Below, one piece after another: positions 31,709 through 32,603 of a stretch of 32,603 nt of DNA. The position numbers and the translations under genes were made by a program. Positions within the stretch are counted from its first letter, which is position 1; every line of letters begins with the position of its first letter. The stretch comes from Porphyromonas somerae DSM 23386 (GTDB lineage Bacteria; Bacteroidota; Bacteroidia; Bacteroidales; Porphyromonadaceae): assembly GCF_000372405.1 (NCBI RefSeq), contig NZ_AQVC01000028.1, positions 1 to 32,603 of the forward strand. The letters run 5' to 3'. Below the pieces are notes generated by a model that saw nothing but the letters and a program-made list of their open reading frames with translations, was not told the DNA's origin and made no database searches.

Positions 31709-31992
31709 GAGAGCTAGACCCATTATTGCATTCACAGCTGCGACTATCTATTGTATCGATATTGCTCTCTGTGGCCGAGGCGGATTTCGTCTATCTCCGA
31801 CAGAAAACGGGTGCTACCAGTGGCAATTTGAGTGTGCAGATCGATAAACTCTCAGAGGCAGGCTACATAGAGGTGGAGAAGGAGTCGGCCGGGAGATCAA
31901 GCCGTACTACCTGTCGCCTCACAGCTAAGGGGCGTACTGCACTCGAGGAGTATATCCAGATATTGAGAGAGGATTACTTCCACCTCCCATAG
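31705..31992 (+). CDS. Small winged-helix transcriptional regulator (HTH_34/MarR-like)
   Basis: A 95-residue DNA-binding protein made of a single winged-helix domain: LHSQLRLSIVSILLS (helix 1), FVYLRQKTGATSGNLSVQIDKLSEAGYI (helix-turn-helix, recognition helix about residues 35-50), a wing EVEKESAGRSSRTTCRLT and a final helix TALEEYIQIL. This matches the stand-alone 'winged helix DNA-binding domain' family that regulates adjacent membrane-protein genes. It is translationally coupled to that gene, and the palindromes at 30985 and 31055 are its likely targets, giving negative autoregulation. Confidence 0.85.
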   Translation: MRELDPLLHSQLRLSIVSILLSVAEADFVYLRQKTGATSGNLSVQIDKLSEAGYIEVEKESAGRSSRTTCRLTAKGRTALEEYIQILREDYFHLP

Positions 31993-32013
31993 TATAGTTT
32001 CTTACCTAAGGCC

Positions 32014-32077
32014 AAAAAAGACCTCGGCAGAGGGGATCAGACAATCCAATCTAAGTCTGACCCTTCGGCCGAGGTTT
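32014..32077. terminator. Bidirectional hairpin terminator
   Basis: ACCTCGGC (32021-32028) pairs with GCCGAGGT (32068-32075), continued inwards by GGG/CCC and TCAGAC (32037-32042) / GTCTGA (32055-32060). Rightwards it is followed by only three T in a row (32075-32077); leftwards it runs into six T (complement of A 32014-32019), so it fits a leftward transcript better. It may also end the regulator operon. Confidence 0.7.
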
Positions 32078-32252
32078 CTGCTATCAGCTCACAATAATGT
32101 TGGTGGAAGCGTCCGACCTTTCTCAATAATAAAGCTACTCACGCGTATAAAGTCAAACAGTCAAGTAGCAAATTAAAAGGTTTATCGGACACCAAAGGAT
32201 GATAACTAAGAATCCTCTTTAAAAGCTCATAATTGGAGCTTTTGCAGAGGAG
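32015..32252 (-). ncRNA. Candidate small RNA, leftward, about 240 nt
   Basis: The region is bounded by a minus-strand promoter-like sequence (TTG 32288-32290, 21 bp, TATATTTG 32266-32259; start near 32252) and by the hairpin and T6 at 32014-32077. A stem AAAAGCTC/GAGCTTTT, extended by CCTCT/AGAGG, would lie at the 5' end. I see no open reading frame of useful length on this strand. No RNA family is recognised; expression is unproven. Confidence 0.3.
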
Positions 32253-32258
32253 AATAAT

Positions 32259-32290
32259 CAAATATAAAGGCGTTCCCTCAAGCTAGACAA
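32259..32290 (-). promoter_or_regulatory. Leftward promoter-like sequence
   Basis: On the minus strand, TTG (32290-32288) and TATATTTG (32266-32259) are 21 bp apart, a fair match to the Bacteroidota promoter. It faces away from the transposase and has no gene directly downstream. Confidence 0.4.
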
Positions 32291-32369
32291 GATGAAAACC
32301 ATCAAAAAAACAGACCAAAACTCCTAACCTCGAACCTAGATTCCGCAAGTCGAGTGAGGGGTAAAAAAG

Positions 32370-32603
32370 AAGGGTGAGATTTCTTGCGATTTCTCACCCT
32401 TTGTCGTTAGAAATTGTTATCTTTATCTTGACATAAATAACTGAATAACAATATCTAACACCCCGTTAGGGTATGGCAAATATACAAGTAATTTCTGAGA
32501 GAGCACAGCGTTTTGGCGGATTAAATTTCATTTTACAGTCCAAGGAGTACAAAAAGATTCTTGAGCTGTGCGATAAAGAGCTGGGAGTAAGAAGTAGTTC
32601 TGG
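32370..32603 (+). mobile_element. 5' part of an insertion sequence, probably IS1380 family (cut by window end)
   Basis: The transposase reading frame from 32473 and the two hairpins upstream (32370-32401 and 32455-32469) suggest the left part of an insertion sequence. The true left inverted repeat could not be fixed because the right end is outside the window; the element may begin further left, near 32320. Confidence 0.45.
32473..32603 (+). CDS. Transposase, N-terminal fragment (IS1380-like), incomplete at window end
   Basis: The frame is open from the ATG at 32473 to the window end (43 complete codons). It begins MANIQVISERAQRFGGL and continues with ILELCDKELGVRSSS. The order KIQ-like start, FGG(L/I)xF, then a helix and LGxRS fits the N terminus of IS1380-family transposases known from Bacteroidota; the catalytic DDE residues are beyond the window. 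The family call is from memory of the N-terminal pattern only. The hairpin CTAAC/GTTAG just before the start may limit translation of read-through transcripts, a common safeguard in insertion sequences. Confidence 0.6.
   Translation, partial: MANIQVISERAQRFGGLNFILQSKEYKKILELCDKELGVRSSS

Larger units (their letters stand above)
31993..32472. other. Intergenic region before the transposase, with hairpins and a leftward promoter-like site
   Basis: No gene is seen. It holds a long hairpin with A/T runs (32014-32077), a 12-bp interrupted hairpin (32214-32250), a minus-strand promoter-like sequence (32259-32290), a 10-bp hairpin with arms AAGGGTGAGA/TCTCACCCTT (32370-32379 and 32392-32401) and a stem CTAAC/GTTAG (32455-32469) directly before the transposase start. 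Confidence 0.65.

Overview
The window looks like a chromosomal segment of a Bacteroidota bacterium, most probably Porphyromonas or a close relative. The grounds are promoters of the Bacteroidota type (TAnnTTTG at -7, TTTG or TTG about 20 bp upstream), BACON-domain lipoproteins, a protease with a probable type IX secretion C-terminal sorting domain, a Bacteroidota-type ParE, the DUF4271-hemD-rnpA-yidD-tatD gene order, and a flavodoxin followed by a DUF2023 protein. The genus is inferred; the phylum is well supported.

Layout. (1) 57-347: two identical tRNA-Val(TAC) genes with a promoter and an intrinsic terminator, followed by a run of 13 C. (2) 510-6467: a three-gene operon of two tandem paralogous BACON lipoproteins and a lipoprotein subtilisin-like protease, closed by a strong terminator. 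(3) 6885-10337: a secreted lysyl-endopeptidase-like serine protease and a thioredoxin-fold lipoprotein that has lost its catalytic cysteines. (4) 10414-17181: a tightly packed housekeeping run (GNAT-like protein, parE, coaD, ybeY, DUF4271, hemD, rnpA, yidD, TatD-like hydrolase) with an internal promoter before hemD. (5) 17230-18716: small envelope or stress proteins (YtxH, holin-like, basic protein). (6) 18891-19901: gapA with its own promoter and terminator. (7) 29203 down to 20459, minus strand: seven nearly contiguous genes (S41 protease, SUI1/eIF1-like factor, AddA/RecB-like helicase-nuclease, rlmN, MATE transporter, an 88-residue protein and a zeta-type toxin), so a toxin pair sits at the tail of a housekeeping operon. 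(8) 29577-30453: flavodoxin and DUF2023 protein. (9) 31088-31992: a membrane protein and a small winged-helix regulator behind a promoter that carries two matching palindromes, suggesting autoregulation. (10) 32473 to the end: the 5' part of a probable IS1380-family transposase.

The larger intergenic gaps are not empty. Two dispersed short repeat families occur: one with a GAGTTGCAACTC core near 6571, 20275-20352 and 30754-30836, the other with the 20-mer GTCCGACTTGTCCGATGAGG near 29312 and 30641. A leftward promoter-like sequence at 32259-32290 and a hairpin with a leftward-reading T-run at 32014-32077 could bound an undescribed small RNA of about 240 nt. The less familiar candidates are the BACON/S8 surface operon, the toxin pair, the winged-helix/membrane module with its operators, the repeat families and the possible small RNA. 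None of these was tested by a database search.
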